Part shown: piece after piece, positions 45,348 through 55,788 of the stretch
How the letters are laid out: every line of letters starts with the position of its first letter
Numbering within the stretch: position 1 is the stretch's first letter
Assembly: GCF_002257565.1 (NCBI RefSeq)
Contig: NZ_CP022736.1
Location: forward strand, 3,782,001 to 3,846,000
Direction: 5' to 3'
DNA: 64,000 nucleotides
Source: Herbaspirillum sp. meg3
GTDB lineage: Bacteria > Pseudomonadota > Gammaproteobacteria > Burkholderiales > Burkholderiaceae_D
The notes under the pieces: model-generated
The model's database searches: none
The model's input: only the letters and a program-made list of their open reading frames with translations
Told to the model about the DNA's origin: nothing
Position numbers and translations under genes: made by a program

Positions 45348-48095
45348 TTACGATAGCTTGGACAACATTTCCTTGGCACGCGCAATCTGGCTATCGCTGC
45401 CGCCACGGATGACTTCGTCCAACAGTTCTCGGGCACCTTCCTTGTCGCCGATTTCCTGATACGCCGCGGCAAGATCCAGCTTGGTCGACATTTCTGCAGC
45501 AAAGGCCGACTCGTCGTCTTCCAGCACATCCTGCTTAGGCGCTTCCACCGGCTCCGGCAGATCCAGATCGATGTTATTGACGGCTGGCGATGGCTTCGGC
45601 AGATCATCCAGCAAAGAAGCCGCATCTTCTGCGTCAGACTTGCCGCTATCAAGCTCCAGATCAAAATCGATTTTGCTGCCGATATCTGCGACCGGCGTCG
45701 CGCCCGGTTGAATTTCTGCGCCCTTGAAGTCGTTCAGATCGAACTCGAGATCCTGCTCTTCAGGAGCAGGCGGCTCCGGCTCAGGTTCCGGCATCTTCTC
45801 AACCACCGGCTCTTCTTCCGCGACAACCTCTTCCACGGGAGATCCACCATACAGAGGATTGGTCGGATCAAGCACAATGCCCATCGCAGCGGCTTGCTCC
45901 CATTCCGAGCCGATGCCGCCGGTGGCGTCATGCAATTCCCTGGCGACATCATTGAAACCTTCGACGTCCTGACGCTTGGAATAAATTTCCAGCAGCTTCA
46001 GGCGGATAGCCTGACGATTCGGATCGCTCTTCAAGGCCAGACGCAGAATATCTTCGGCCTGCTCTTCGCGACCGTAAGAAATATACATATCCGCTTCAGA
46101 GATCGGATCGACCGCATCCGGCTCGGGGGCTGCTGGAGCCGCTGCCGCTGTAGCGGCGACGGTTTCAGGCGCTGGCTCTGCGACAACTTCAGGCGCCGCT
46201 TCCGGCTCTGCAACGGCAGCTGCTACGGCTGCTTCGGGAGTCGGTTCAGGTTGTTTGGCTACCTTTCCCGGCTCATCCTCCTTGTCTGCATCGGCAGATG
46301 CAGCAGTTGCTGCCTTCTTCCGGTTATTGCGAACGCGCACAATGCCCCATGCCGCCAGCAGTGCGACCAACGCACCGGCACCAGGCAAGACGAAAGGATT
46401 GTCTTGGATGTTGTCGAAGAAATTTGCTTTGACAGCGGGCACAGGTGCTGCTGCAACCTTAGGAGCCACCGCTGCCGGTGCAGCCGCAGGTGCCGGCGCT
46501 GCTGGAGCGGGGGCCGGTGTTTCCGGTTTAGGCTGTTCAGCAGCTGCCTCAGCCGGCTTGGCTTCGGCCGGTTTTTCTTCCGGTTTGACAGCAGCAGGCG
46601 CTGGTGTCGGTTGTGCTGGTGTTTCCGGCTTGGTGGCGGCAGCTTTTTGCTGTTCGCTCATTTCCGCCAGTGTCTTGTTCTTGATTTCCAGCAGCTTTTG
46701 CAAATCGCTGACGTTTTTCTCCAGCGCTTTCACGCGCTCGTTCGCTTCAGCAATCGCTTTGTCTGCGGCGATTTTGTCTTCCGCCGCGGCCTTTTCAGCG
46801 GCAGCGCGATCACTCGCGCCAGCCTTGGAAAGTTGCAACTTGTCCTTCGCCTCGCCCGCGCCGGATTTTTCTTCAACGCGTGCGGTCACTTTGCCGCTGC
46901 TGCTTTGCCTGGAGTCCCCCGCTTTACGTGAAGGACCGTTGGCGACCTGGCCTGCCAGCTTGTTGCGATAGGCGTTGAAATCCTGTGCCTGGGCAACGAC
47001 GGTGGTGCGCGCTTCGCCCTTGTCGACAGCGTTTGCGGTAGCGGCGTCAGGCACCGACAACACGCGGCCTGCGCGCAGGCGGTTAATGTTGTCGCCGATG
47101 AAGGCATCCGGATTGGCACGGTACAAAGCGACCAGCATCTGATCCAGAGAAACGGTGTTGTCTTTGGTGCGATTGGCGATTTCCGCCAGCGTATCACCCT
47201 CTTTCACGCGATACGATTTGCCTTCTGTTTTGGCATCCGACTGTGCGGCATTACTGGCGGCTTTGCCACCTTTACCGCGCTTGCCTGAAGTGGCAACAGC
47301 TGGCGTTGCCGCGGCATCATCGGCTTTGACATCCATCTTTGCTGGAGCCGCCGGCACAGTCTTTTCTGCCACAGCAGCGGGCACTGGCGCATTGGTCAAT
47401 CCGCTCTGGTCATTGCTGCGGCCATTGCGAATCAGTTCTTCTGCCTCACTGGAAGGAGCCGCCTTGGTGACGATGCGCGAAGTTGGTTCTTCATCGCTGT
47501 TATTGATTGCCGCCGCTGTCGGCGTTGCATTTGCAGCTGGAGCCGAAGCTGCCGGTGCAACCGCCACCGGTGCAGCAGCCGGCTTGGCAGACGCGGTTAC
47601 AGGAGCACTGGCCGCAGGTTTGGCGGCAGGCGGTGTTGCCGGGGCCGACTGTGCGGTCTGCGGCTTGCGCATATCCGGCGGGTCCAACAGGAAGGTGTAT
47701 TCACGCACCAGACGCGAACCGCCACCGCTCAATTCCAGTAGCAAGTCGACGAAGGGTTCGTTGATCGCTTGCGACGAACTGATGCGGATCAGTTGCTTGC
47801 CCTGCCGTTGCTCTACCGAGAAACGCAGCGACGACAGCACCGGGTTGAAATCGATATTGGCCTTCTTGAACGCGTCTGCCGGTGCGAGCCTTGCCACCAA
47901 TGCGCCCTCTTCCTCTTTCGATACCGAGTTCAACTCGATTTCCGCACGGAGCGGTTGCCCCAAAGAGGAGAGCACCGTGAGTTTGCCCAGTCCGGCGGCA
48001 TTCGCAGCCATTGGCAAGGCTAATGCCAGGGTCACTGCAGCACTCAGTTTTTTCAGGCGGGACAGCGCAAACTTATTATGAGTATATAGAGGCAT
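45348..48095 (-). CDS. fimV: FimV-like polar scaffold protein
   Basis: 915 residues. FimV organises cell poles and type IV pilus and twitching systems in Pseudomonas. Signal peptide (about 1-33, ending AANA), an N-terminal VgrG/FimV domain with LGQPLRAEIEL, a LysM peptidoglycan-binding motif (YRVKEGDTLAEIANRT, about residues 295-345), a coiled coil, one membrane helix near 565-585, a very acidic Ala/Pro/Glu-rich cytoplasmic part and a C-terminal TPR-like FimV domain (ending ARELLDEVIRGG...AKEMLSKLS). Position between asd and truA is standard. Confidence 0.95.
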   Translation of the reverse strand: MPLYTHNKFALSRLKKLSAAVTLALALPMAANAAGLGKLTVLSSLGQPLRAEIELNSVSKEEEGALVARLAPADAFKKANIDFNPVLSSLRFSVEQRQGKQLIRISSSQAINEPFVDLLLELSGGGSRLVREYTFLLDPPDMRKPQTAQSAPATPPAAKPAASAPVTASAKPAAAPVAVAPAASAPAANATPTAAAINNSDEEPTSRIVTKAAPSSEAEELIRNGRSNDQSGLTNAPVPAAVAEKTVPAAPAKMDVKADDAAATPAVATSGKRGKGGKAASNAAQSDAKTEGKSYRVKEGDTLAEIANRTKDNTVSLDQMLVALYRANPDAFIGDNINRLRAGRVLSVPDAATANAVDKGEARTTVVAQAQDFNAYRNKLAGQVANGPSRKAGDSRQSSSGKVTARVEEKSGAGEAKDKLQLSKAGASDRAAAEKAAAEDKIAADKAIAEANERVKALEKNVSDLQKLLEIKNKTLAEMSEQQKAAATKPETPAQPTPAPAAVKPEEKPAEAKPAEAAAEQPKPETPAPAPAAPAPAAAPAAVAPKVAAAPVPAVKANFFDNIQDNPFVLPGAGALVALLAAWGIVRVRNNRKKAATAASADADKEDEPGKVAKQPEPTPEAAVAAAVAEPEAAPEVVAEPAPETVAATAAAAPAAPEPDAVDPISEADMYISYGREEQAEDILRLALKSDPNRQAIRLKLLEIYSKRQDVEGFNDVARELHDATGGIGSEWEQAAAMGIVLDPTNPLYGGSPVEEVVAEEEPVVEKMPEPEPEPPAPEEQDLEFDLNDFKGAEIQPGATPVADIGSKIDFDLELDSGKSDAEDAASLLDDLPKPSPAVNNIDLDLPEPVEAPKQDVLEDDESAFAAEMSTKLDLAAAYQEIGDKEGARELLDEVIRGGSDSQIARAKEMLSKLS

Positions 48096-48428
48096 GTTTA
48101 TATGGTTTTAGATAGACGTTCTACTAAAGAAGGCCTGAAGACCAAAGTTTATTTCATCGATGACAATCAAAAAATCGACAACTCAACCAAAGCCCTCCAA
48201 ATTGCCATGAAGCAATGGATTTGAACATCCCTCATAGTAAGGGGCTTTAATGACCGGATTGTTGACAGTGATGAGATAAATTCTGATTTTCAACATATCA
48301 TCAAGAACTTAGGCCTGCAAGTGTAACCAAGTTCTCAAGATGGTCAAAACCCGCCAACATTCCAGTGAAGGAATGTTTGACGGGTTTGCGTTGCGAATTG
48401 ACAACGGAAGGCCAAGCCTTCCGCGCCA
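48096..48428. other. Gene-free gap between asd and fimV
   Basis: 333 bp with no convincing gene. The asd side holds a terminator hairpin (48347-48387). The fimV side is AT-rich, and a TATAAA close to the start codon on the minus strand may be its -10 element. Nothing else was noticed. Confidence 0.5.
48347..48387 (-). terminator. Terminator after asd
   Basis: AAACCCGCC-AACATTCC and GGAATGTT-TGACGGGTTT form a long stem with one or two mismatches; minus-strand reading gives GCGGGTTTTG. About 40 bases beyond the asd stop codon. Confidence 0.8.
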
Positions 48429-49538
48429 TTATTTACCCAGAATGATGCGCAACATGCGGCGCAGCGGTTCTGCGGCACCCCACAGCAACTGATCGCCGAT
48501 CACAAAGGCCGAAATATATTCCGGTCCCTGGTTGAGCTTGCGCACACGGCCAACACCGATTTCCAGACTGCCCGTGATGGATGCCGGCGTCAGTTCCTTG
48601 ACAGTGATGGCGCGATCATTCGGCACCCATTTGACCCATTGGTTACCCGAACGGATGATGGATTCGATGTCGGCCAGCGGCAGGTCGCGCTTGAGCTTGA
48701 TGGTCAATGCCAGGCTATGGCAACGCATCGCACCGATTCGCACGCACAGACCGTCGACAGGAATGACTTTCTCGCTGTCGAGGATCTTGTTGACCTCAGC
48801 CTGCCCCTTCCACTCTTCCTTGGACTGGCCGTTTTCCAGTTGCGCGTCGATCCATGGGATCAGACCGCCCGCCAGTGGCGCGCCGAAGTACTCGGTCGGC
48901 ACGTCTTCGCGAATGGTCTTGGCGACTTTACGGTCGATATCAAGAATCGCCGACGACGGTGTTGCCAGTTCATCGGCCACGGCGGCATTGATGACGCCCA
49001 TGCCTTTGAGCAGTTCGCGCATGTGATTCGCACCGCCGCCGGAAGCCGCCTGGTAAGTCATTGAGCTGACCCACTCAACCAAACCTTCTTTGAACAGACC
49101 GCCCACGCCCATCAGCAGGATAGAGTTGGTGCAGTTTCCGCCGATGTAATTTTTGACGCCCTTGGCCAGCGCATTCTTGATCACATCGTTGTTGACCGGA
49201 TCCAGCACGATCACGGCATCGTCCTTCATGCGCAGAGTCGACGCCGCATCGATCCAATAGCCATCCCAGCCGGCTGCACGCAGCTTAGGGAAGATCTCAG
49301 TGGTGTAGTCGCCGCCTTGCGCGGTAATAATGATGTCGCATTTTTTCAGTTCATCAATGCTGTTGGCGTCTTTCAGCGTCGTTGCCGTTTTGGCGAACGA
49401 CGGAGCTTTACCGCCTGCATTCGAGGTTGAAAAAAATACCGGTTCGATGTGATCGAAATCACCCTCGTCCTGCATGCGTTGCATCAGGACCGAACCCACC
49501 ATTCCACGCCAGCCAACTAAACCAACCAGTTTCATCAT
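48429..49538 (-). CDS. asd: Aspartate-semialdehyde dehydrogenase
   Basis: 369 residues. Makes aspartate semialdehyde for lysine, methionine and threonine synthesis. NADP loop [13 protein letters not shown] at the N-terminus, catalytic C136 in GGNCTNS, and GANHMRELL. It belongs to the Gram-negative long form, as in E. coli. 63 bp after leuB. Starts MMK; the second Met is equally possible. Confidence 0.97.
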   Translation of the reverse strand: MMKLVGLVGWRGMVGSVLMQRMQDEGDFDHIEPVFFSTSNAGGKAPSFAKTATTLKDANSIDELKKCDIIITAQGGDYTTEIFPKLRAAGWDGYWIDAASTLRMKDDAVIVLDPVNNDVIKNALAKGVKNYIGGNCTNSILLMGVGGLFKEGLVEWVSSMTYQAASGGGANHMRELLKGMGVINAAVADELATPSSAILDIDRKVAKTIREDVPTEYFGAPLAGGLIPWIDAQLENGQSKEEWKGQAEVNKILDSEKVIPVDGLCVRIGAMRCHSLALTIKLKRDLPLADIESIIRSGNQWVKWVPNDRAITVKELTPASITGSLEIGVGRVRKLNQGPEYISAFVIGDQLLWGAAEPLRRMLRIILGK

Positions 49539-49601
49539 CTTTCCCTATTAATGAACTTCCATAATCAATGAACTACAACGTTAAAAAAACCACTATCCCG
49601 A

Positions 49602-50672
49602 TCAACCCAATGCCTTGACGACAGCGTCGCCCATTTCCTTGGTGCCGACCTTGGTAGTGCCCTCTTCATAAATATCGCCGGTGCGATAGCCTTGTGCAAG
49701 GACTTTCTTCACCGCCGCTTCAATGCGATCAGCCTGTTCCGCCTTGTTCAGCGAGAAACGCAGCATCATGGCAGCCGACAGGATGGTCGCCAGCGGATTG
49801 GCGATGCCCTTGCCTGCGATGTCGGGCGCCGAACCGTGCGACGGCTCATACAAACCCTTGTTGTTGGCATCCAGCGATGCCGATGGCAGCATGCCGATCG
49901 AACCGGTCAGCATGGCGGCTGCATCCGACAGGATGTCGCCGAACATGTTGCCGGTGACGATGACGTCAAAATTCTTCGGCGCCTTGACCAGTTGCATTGC
50001 TGCATTGTCAACGTACATATGAGTCAGTTCGACTTGCGGATATTCCTTGTGCACGTCGGTGACGATGTCTTTCCAGAATTGGAAAGTTTCCAGCACGTTG
50101 GCCTTGTCAACGCTGCACAGGCGATTGCCGCGCTTGGCCGCAGCCTGAAACGCAACGTGGGCGATGCGGCGGATTTCCGGCTCACTGTAGCGCATGGTGT
50201 CGAAGCCTTCGCGCGCGCCCTTGAAAGGACCGTCCGGCGCTTCGCGCATGCCGCGAGGCTGGCCAAAATAAATGTCGCCGTTCAGTTCGCGCACGATCAG
50301 GATATCCAGACCTGCAACCAGTTCAGGCTTGAGCGATGACGCGCCGGTCAGTTCCGGATAGCAGATCGCAGGACGGAAATTGGCGAACAATTGCAGATGT
50401 TTGCGCAGACCCAGAATCGCTTGCTCAGGACGCAGCGGACGATCAAGTGTGTCGTACTTCCAGTCGCCGACGGCGCCGAACAGGATCGCATCGGCTTCCT
50501 TGGCGAGCTTCAGCGTGCCGTCCGGCAGGGGATGACCATGTGCTTCATAGCCTGCGCCACCGACCGGTGCAGTTTCCATTTCAAACTTTTCGCCCAGTGT
50601 ATTGAGCACACGTACGGCTTGTTCAATGATCTCGGGGCCGATGCCGTCACCGGGCAAAATTGCAATCTTCAT
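49602..50672 (-). CDS. leuB: 3-isopropylmalate dehydrogenase
   Basis: 356 residues. NAD-dependent oxidative decarboxylation of 3-isopropylmalate in leucine synthesis. [10 protein letters not shown] near the start, [24 protein letters not shown], and the metal motif [21 protein letters not shown] 50672 fits the family; frame upstream is not conserved. 146 bp after leuD. Confidence 0.98.
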   Translation of the reverse strand: MKIAILPGDGIGPEIIEQAVRVLNTLGEKFEMETAPVGGAGYEAHGHPLPDGTLKLAKEADAILFGAVGDWKYDTLDRPLRPEQAILGLRKHLQLFANFRPAICYPELTGASSLKPELVAGLDILIVRELNGDIYFGQPRGMREAPDGPFKGAREGFDTMRYSEPEIRRIAHVAFQAAAKRGNRLCSVDKANVLETFQFWKDIVTDVHKEYPQVELTHMYVDNAAMQLVKAPKNFDVIVTGNMFGDILSDAAAMLTGSIGMLPSASLDANNKGLYEPSHGSAPDIAGKGIANPLATILSAAMMLRFSLNKAEQADRIEAAVKKVLAQGYRTGDIYEEGTTKVGTKEMGDAVVKALG

Positions 50673-50818
50673 GTCGTCGTCTTCTAGTCTTGGAAAATAA
50701 TAGCGCCGGAGGCCACATCTGCATCGGTCTTGGTGACCATGCAATGCGGCATCCGGCTGATCAGAACTTCAGAAACCTGCTGCGAATATCTTGGAAGCCC
50801 AAGCCTAACTGGCTGTGC

Positions 50819-51466
50819 TTAGATCGTGTTTGCCAACCAAGGTTGATCGTACAGGTGACGCTCTTCAAAAGCGCGGATTTTGTCCGCTTGGCGCAATGTC
50901 AGACCGATGTCGTCCAGGCCGTTGAGCAAGCAATACTTACGGAATTCGCCGACCTCAAACGGATAAGTCTGACTACCATTGGCGGTAGTGATGATCTGTT
51001 TGTCCAGATCAATGATCAGGCGGAAACCCGGGAATGCTTTTACTTCATCGAACAGGTGGTCGATCTGCTGCTCCGACAGCACGATCGGCAGCAAGCCGTT
51101 CTTGAAGCAGTTGTTAAAGAAAATATCGGCAAAGCTCGGCGCAATCACCGCGCGGAAGCCGTATTGATCCAACGCCCATGGTGCGTGTTCGCGCGAGGAG
51201 CCGCAACCGAAATTCTTGCGTGCGATCAGGATCGACGCGCCTTGGTAGCGCGGCTGATTCAGCACAAAATCAGGATTTAGCGGGCGCTTGGAGTTGTCCA
51301 TGCCCGGCTCGCCGTGATCCAGATAACGCCATTCGTCGAACAGGTTCGGACCGAAGCCGCTGCGTTTAATCGATTTCAGGAATTGCTTTGGAATGATCGC
51401 GTCGGTATCGACGTTAGCGCGGTCAAGCGGAGCAACCAAACCATCATGGACAATAAATTTATTCAT
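50819..51466 (-). CDS. leuD: 3-isopropylmalate dehydratase small subunit
   Basis: 215 residues. With LeuC it isomerises 2- to 3-isopropylmalate. The swivel domain has [32 protein letters not shown] and the Burkholderiales-type C-terminus. In-frame codons upstream of 51466 are unlikely to be used. It is separated from leuC by two small non-leucine genes. Confidence 0.97.
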   Translation of the reverse strand: MNKFIVHDGLVAPLDRANVDTDAIIPKQFLKSIKRSGFGPNLFDEWRYLDHGEPGMDNSKRPLNPDFVLNQPRYQGASILIARKNFGCGSSREHAPWALDQYGFRAVIAPSFADIFFNNCFKNGLLPIVLSEQQIDHLFDEVKAFPGFRLIIDLDKQIITTANGSQTYPFEVGEFRKYCLLNGLDDIGLTLRQADKIRAFEERHLYDQPWLANTI

Positions 51467-51526
51467 GGCACTTTTATCGATGATGGATCGCCGCACTATG
51501 CGGCAATCCGGATCAGCCGATTTCTT

Positions 51527-51769
51527 TTATCTCTTCAACAGACGAATCAGCAACAGCAACACAACCGCGCCAACTGTCGCCACAATCAGGGAGCCCAGCA
51601 AACCGGAACCGGCGCCGATGCCCAGGAAGCTAAAGATAAAGCCCCCCAACAACGCGCCTACTATACCGACCACCAGATCGCCAATCAGGCCAAAACCGCC
51701 ACCTTTGACAAACTGCCCTGCCAACCAACCGGCGGCAATACCAATCAATACGAACCAAACAACTTCCAT
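51527..51769 (-). CDS. GlsB/YeaQ/YmgE family small membrane protein
   Basis: 80 residues, almost wholly hydrophobic with three predicted membrane helices and Gly-rich faces (GIAAGWLAGQFVKGGGFG; VGIVGALLGGFIF). This is the transglycosylase-associated protein family, often stress-induced; no enzyme activity is established. It lies between the entericidin-like gene and leuD, inside the leucine genes, with 149 bp upstream that may contain a separate promoter. Confidence 0.9.
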   Translation of the reverse strand: MEVVWFVLIGIAAGWLAGQFVKGGGFGLIGDLVVGIVGALLGGFIFSFLGIGAGSGLLGSLIVATVGAVVLLLLIRLLKR

Positions 51770-51918
51770 GAAATGCCCTTAGTAAAAAACAAAAAAAACC
51801 GACACCCCACGATTGCTCGCTCTCGCCTTGCCGATACTACCTGCCACAAGCATCTTCTGATGCCCCGACCCTGACGCGCCTGCCTAAAACTTCCAACAAT
51901 TGCGCCACGACCTTTTTA

Positions 51919-52053
51919 TTATTTCTTGCTCGCGTCTTGCATCTTGTCGCCGACCTTCGCGACATCTTCACCAAAGCCATGGACGGTATTGCATGCAGTC
52001 AGAGCCAAGATAGATGCAGCCAGCAAAGCCAAAGCGATTATCTTTTTCATCAT
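51919..52053 (-). CDS. Entericidin-like small lipoprotein
   Basis: 44 residues. The frame reads MMKKIIALAL, a hydrophobic core, lipobox LTAC with C21, then NTVHGFGEDVAKVGDK and a Lys-rich end (ASKK). This is the entericidin A/B pattern: an outer-membrane lipoprotein with an amphipathic helix. In enterics the pair forms an antidote/toxin system; single copies in betaproteobacteria have no proven role. It starts 19 bp after leuC, so it is probably cotranscribed. The gene is short but the lipobox and length make it convincing. Confidence 0.88.
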   Translation of the reverse strand: MMKKIIALALLAASILALTACNTVHGFGEDVAKVGDKMQDASKK

Positions 52054-52072
52054 TTCACCCAAGTAAGTTTAT

Positions 52073-53473
52073 TTACAAAGAACGGATATCAACAAAATGT
52101 CCGGCAATGCCCGCCGCCGCCGCCATTGCCGGACTCACCAGATGCGTACGACCACCGGCGCCCTGACGTCCTTCGAAATTACGATTGGACGTCGAAGCAC
52201 AACGCTCGCCCGGCTCCAGACGGTCGGCATTCATCGCCAGACACATCGAACAGCCCGGCTCGCGCCATTCAAAACCGGCATCGCGGAAAATCTTGTCCAG
52301 GCCTTCGCGTTCGGCCTGCTCTTTCACCAGCCCGGAACCTGGCACCACCATCGCCAGCTTGACGTTGGACGCACGGAATTTTCCGCGCACCACCGCTGCC
52401 GCTTCGCGCAAATCTTCGATGCGCGAATTGGTGCAGGAGCCGATGAACACCTTATCGATGCGAATATCTTCAATCGGGGTATTGGGCTTGAGCGCCATGT
52501 AAGCCAGTGCCTTTTCCATACCGTCGCGCTTGGTGGCGTCTTTTTCCTTGTCCGGATCGGGGACGCGACTGTCAATGGCAACCACCATTTCCGGCGATGT
52601 ACCCCAAGTCACTTGAGGCTTGATGTCAGCAGCGTTCAAGGTCACGACCATATCGAACTTGGCGCCCGGATCGGAATGCAGCGTACGCCAGTAAGTCACA
52701 GCGCGCTCCCAATGCGGACCTGATGGGGCGAACGGACGACCCTTGAGGTAATTGATCGTGGTGTCGTCAACCGCAACCATACCGGCACGCGCACCCGCTT
52801 CGATCGCCATGTTACAGACCGTCATGCGGCCTTCCATGGTCAGCGAGCGCATGGTCGAGCCGGCAAATTCAATCGCATAACCAGTGCCGCCGGCGGTGCC
52901 GATCTTGCCGATCACGGCCAGCACGATGTCTTTTGCGGTCACGCCGACAGGCAATGCGCCGTCGACCTGCACCAGCATGGCTTTTGACTTCTTGGCCAGC
53001 AGCGTTTGGGTTGCCAGGACATGCTCGACTTCCGACGTGCCGATGCCGTGCGCCAGACAGGCGAAAGCGCCGTGCGTGGAGGTGTGCGAGTCACCACAAA
53101 CCACGGTCATGCCGGGCAGCGTCGCACCTTGTTCAGGTCCGATAACGTGCACGATGCCCTGCCGCTTGTCGTTCATGCCGAAATAGGTCAGGCCGTATTC
53201 CTTGGCATTGGCGTCCAGCGTTTCTACCTGCAAACGGGAGATCGGGTCGGCAATGCCGTTGGCGCGATTGGTTGTCGGCACGTTATGGTCGGCCACCACC
53301 AGATTGGCAGCATTGCGCCATGGCTGGCGACCTGCCAGCTTGAGGCCTTCAAATGCTTGCGGGCTGGTCACTTCATGCAGTAGATGACGGTCGATGTACA
53401 AAATGGCCGTTCCGTCTTGTTCTGCATGAACAACGTGAGATTCCCAAAGTTTGTCGTAAAGCGTCTTAAGCAT
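52073..53473 (-). CDS. leuC: 3-isopropylmalate dehydratase large subunit
   Basis: 466 residues. Aconitase-family subunit with the [4Fe-4S] cluster: cysteines in [10 protein letters not shown] and [11 protein letters not shown]. Substrate motifs [21 protein letters not shown] are present ([15 protein letters not shown]). First gene of the leucine block on this strand. No leucine leader peptide was found in the 131-bp upstream gap. Confidence 0.98.
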   Translation of the reverse strand: MLKTLYDKLWESHVVHAEQDGTAILYIDRHLLHEVTSPQAFEGLKLAGRQPWRNAANLVVADHNVPTTNRANGIADPISRLQVETLDANAKEYGLTYFGMNDKRQGIVHVIGPEQGATLPGMTVVCGDSHTSTHGAFACLAHGIGTSEVEHVLATQTLLAKKSKAMLVQVDGALPVGVTAKDIVLAVIGKIGTAGGTGYAIEFAGSTMRSLTMEGRMTVCNMAIEAGARAGMVAVDDTTINYLKGRPFAPSGPHWERAVTYWRTLHSDPGAKFDMVVTLNAADIKPQVTWGTSPEMVVAIDSRVPDPDKEKDATKRDGMEKALAYMALKPNTPIEDIRIDKVFIGSCTNSRIEDLREAAAVVRGKFRASNVKLAMVVPGSGLVKEQAEREGLDKIFRDAGFEWREPGCSMCLAMNADRLEPGERCASTSNRNFEGRQGAGGRTHLVSPAMAAAAGIAGHFVDIRSL

Positions 53474-53604
53474 GATGATGCGGGCGTGTAAAAGCTACGC
53501 AAGTCGTTGAAATGAGCCTTTGATTATGCCATAAACGCGCCTTTTCCGAGACGCGAATGTGGGTTTTAGAGCTGCGTTGCACAACGCTTTGCGACCACCG
53601 ACGT

Positions 53605-54456
53605 TCAGCGGGTCTTCTTGCTTTGCTCGTAAAGCGGCATCACGCGTTGCGAATAAACCGTGAGATCACTGATGCGGTCTTCACGCGAGGGGTGCGTGGA
53701 CATGAATTTCATCGGTTCGCTGCCACCGATCTGAGCCATTTTTTGCCACAGGGCAATGGCTGCGCGCGGGTCATAACCGGCACGAGCCGCCAGCTCCACA
53801 CCGATGCGGTCGGCTTCGGTCTCGTGGGTACGTGAATTTGGCAAACCGACAAGACCCATATACGCGTACTGTGCACCCTGCTGCCCCAATTCGCCGACGC
53901 CCAGAATCGATGACCCAATGGAAATCAGCGACCCCGTTACGGCCTGCTCGGAGGCGCGCTCACGAGCATGCTCGCGCAAGGCGTGGGCGATTTCATGCCC
54001 CATGACGGCAGCCAGCTCATCATCGGTAATCTTCAGTTTTTCAATCAAGCCGGTGTAGACGGCGATTTTTCCGCCTGGCATGCACCAGGCATTGGCCTCA
54101 GGCGAGGTGATGACGTTGACTTCCCACTTCCACTTGACGGCATCGGGACGAAAAGCGGCAGTCTGCGGAATCAGGCGGTCGGCAATGGCGCGCACGCGGC
54201 GTACCTGAGCGGCATTCTGATTCAACGCGCCTTTCTTCTTTTGCTCATCGAGCACCTGCGCGTATTCCTTGATGGCGGCGGTATCGACCTCTTGGGCAGA
54301 CAAACTCATACTTTGCTGGCGCGTGATGCCGACGGCTCCGCCTTGCGTAGTTTGCACGCTTTCGCAGGCGGCAAGCATCAACACTGCAGCAGACAAAAGA
54401 AAATGGGGAAGAAAACGAGGGAAAAGTTGTGCCAAGTGCTGCATCCGGGAATCCAT
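53605..54456 (-). CDS. M48 family periplasmic lipoprotein metalloprotease
   Basis: 283 residues. Signal with lipobox LAAC (about C31), then an M48 peptidase domain: zinc motif HEIAHALREH, third ligand in HETEADRIG, and the C-terminal STHPSREDRI typical of the LoiP/YcaL/BepA neighbourhood. Likely an outer-membrane-anchored protease for envelope quality control. I start it at 54456 because GGAG lies seven bases upstream; a frame continues further but without support. Confidence 0.9.
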   Translation of the reverse strand: MDSRMQHLAQLFPRFLPHFLLSAAVLMLAACESVQTTQGGAVGITRQQSMSLSAQEVDTAAIKEYAQVLDEQKKKGALNQNAAQVRRVRAIADRLIPQTAAFRPDAVKWKWEVNVITSPEANAWCMPGGKIAVYTGLIEKLKITDDELAAVMGHEIAHALREHARERASEQAVTGSLISIGSSILGVGELGQQGAQYAYMGLVGLPNSRTHETEADRIGVELAARAGYDPRAAIALWQKMAQIGGSEPMKFMSTHPSREDRISDLTVYSQRVMPLYEQSKKTR

Positions 54457-54633
54457 GCCATCTCCATGAGAAAAATAAAAATACGGAGGAGCCTGCCCTG
54501 ACCAACGCCATTCGCATTCGATTTTCTGCGCGATTCTTATTGTCGGCGCAGCGCTCCCCCATGCTTGCAGGCCATTCGACCCGCGCATGACAACTCAGTT
54601 CTGACTGCCTGGCAAAAGCCGGGAAACTTCGTC

Positions 54634-55731
54634 TTATTTCTGTGCGGCGATTTGCGGCGTAGACACCTTGACATCACCGCATTGCGCACGATGACGCAAA
54701 GCGTGATCCATCAAGACCAGCGCCACCATGGCTTCTGCGATAGGCGTGGCACGGATGCCGACACAAGGATCATGACGGCCATGCGTCTCGACTTCGGTCG
54801 CCTGACCGGTCTTGTCGATCGATGGGCGAGGCGAACGGATGCTCGACGTCGGTTTGATCGCGATGGACGCCGTGATGTCCTGCCCGGTCGAAATACCGCC
54901 CAGAATACCGCCGGCGTTATTACCGACAAACCCGTCAGGCGTCAACGCGTCGCCATGCTCCGTCCCCTTTTGCGCCACCGATTTAAAGCCGGCGCCAATC
55001 TCGACACCCTTGACGGCATTGATGCCCATGAGTGCATAAGCGATTTCCGCATCAAGCTTGTCGTAAATAGGTTCGCCCAGACCGACCGGCACGTTTTGCG
55101 CCACCACGTCGATGCGCGCGCCGCAGGAGTCGCCGGCCTTGCGCAGCGCGTCCATGTACTCTTCCAGTTGCGGAATCATGGTCGCGTTGGCGGCAAAGAA
55201 TGGATTTTCACGCACCTGATCCCAGGATTCGAATGGGATCGCAATGTCGCCAAGCTGACTCATGCACCCTTTGAACGTTGTGCCGTATTGCTCGAACAAC
55301 CACTTCTTGGCCACTGCTGCCGCACCGACCACCGGCGCTGTCAGACGCGCCGAAGAACGCCCGCCGCCGCGTGGATCGCGAATGCCGTATTTGTGCCAAT
55401 AGGTGTAATCAGCGTGGCCGGGGCGGAAGGTATCGAGCAGATTGCCATAGTCCTTGCTGCGCTGATCCTGATTGCGAATCAGCAGCGCAATCGGTGTGCC
55501 GGTTGTCTTGCCTTCAAACACGCCGGAGAGAATTTCGACCGTATCCGGCTCCTGACGCTGCGTTACGTGGCGCGAGGTGCCCGGCTTGCGGCGATCCAGC
55601 TCCGGCTGAATATCCGCCTCGGACAATGCCATTCCCGGCGGACAGCCGTCGATCACGCATCCGATGGCAGGGCCATGGGATTCGCCGAAGGTGGTAACGG
55701 TAAACAGCGTGCCGAGGGTGTTGCCGGACAT
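54634..55731 (-). CDS. aroC: Chorismate synthase
   Basis: 365 residues. FMN-dependent last step of the shikimate pathway, supplying chorismate for tryptophan and folate. Signatures: [18 protein letters not shown] near the start, [10 protein letters not shown], and [33 protein letters not shown] motif ([15 protein letters not shown] here). Starts 57 bp after the MFS-acyltransferase gene. Confidence 0.97.
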   Translation of the reverse strand: MSGNTLGTLFTVTTFGESHGPAIGCVIDGCPPGMALSEADIQPELDRRKPGTSRHVTQRQEPDTVEILSGVFEGKTTGTPIALLIRNQDQRSKDYGNLLDTFRPGHADYTYWHKYGIRDPRGGGRSSARLTAPVVGAAAVAKKWLFEQYGTTFKGCMSQLGDIAIPFESWDQVRENPFFAANATMIPQLEEYMDALRKAGDSCGARIDVVAQNVPVGLGEPIYDKLDAEIAYALMGINAVKGVEIGAGFKSVAQKGTEHGDALTPDGFVGNNAGGILGGISTGQDITASIAIKPTSSIRSPRPSIDKTGQATEVETHGRHDPCVGIRATPIAEAMVALVLMDHALRHRAQCGDVKVSTPQIAAQK

Positions 55732-55788
55732 AGCGAAGCTCTACTTTTAATGATCTGAAGATGTGATTTTACCAGACCGGCCCAGTGA

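Noticed and set aside
53474..53604. Leucine attenuator/leader peptide before leuC
   Set aside because: No short frame with a run of leucine codons and no paired terminator/antiterminator stems were found.
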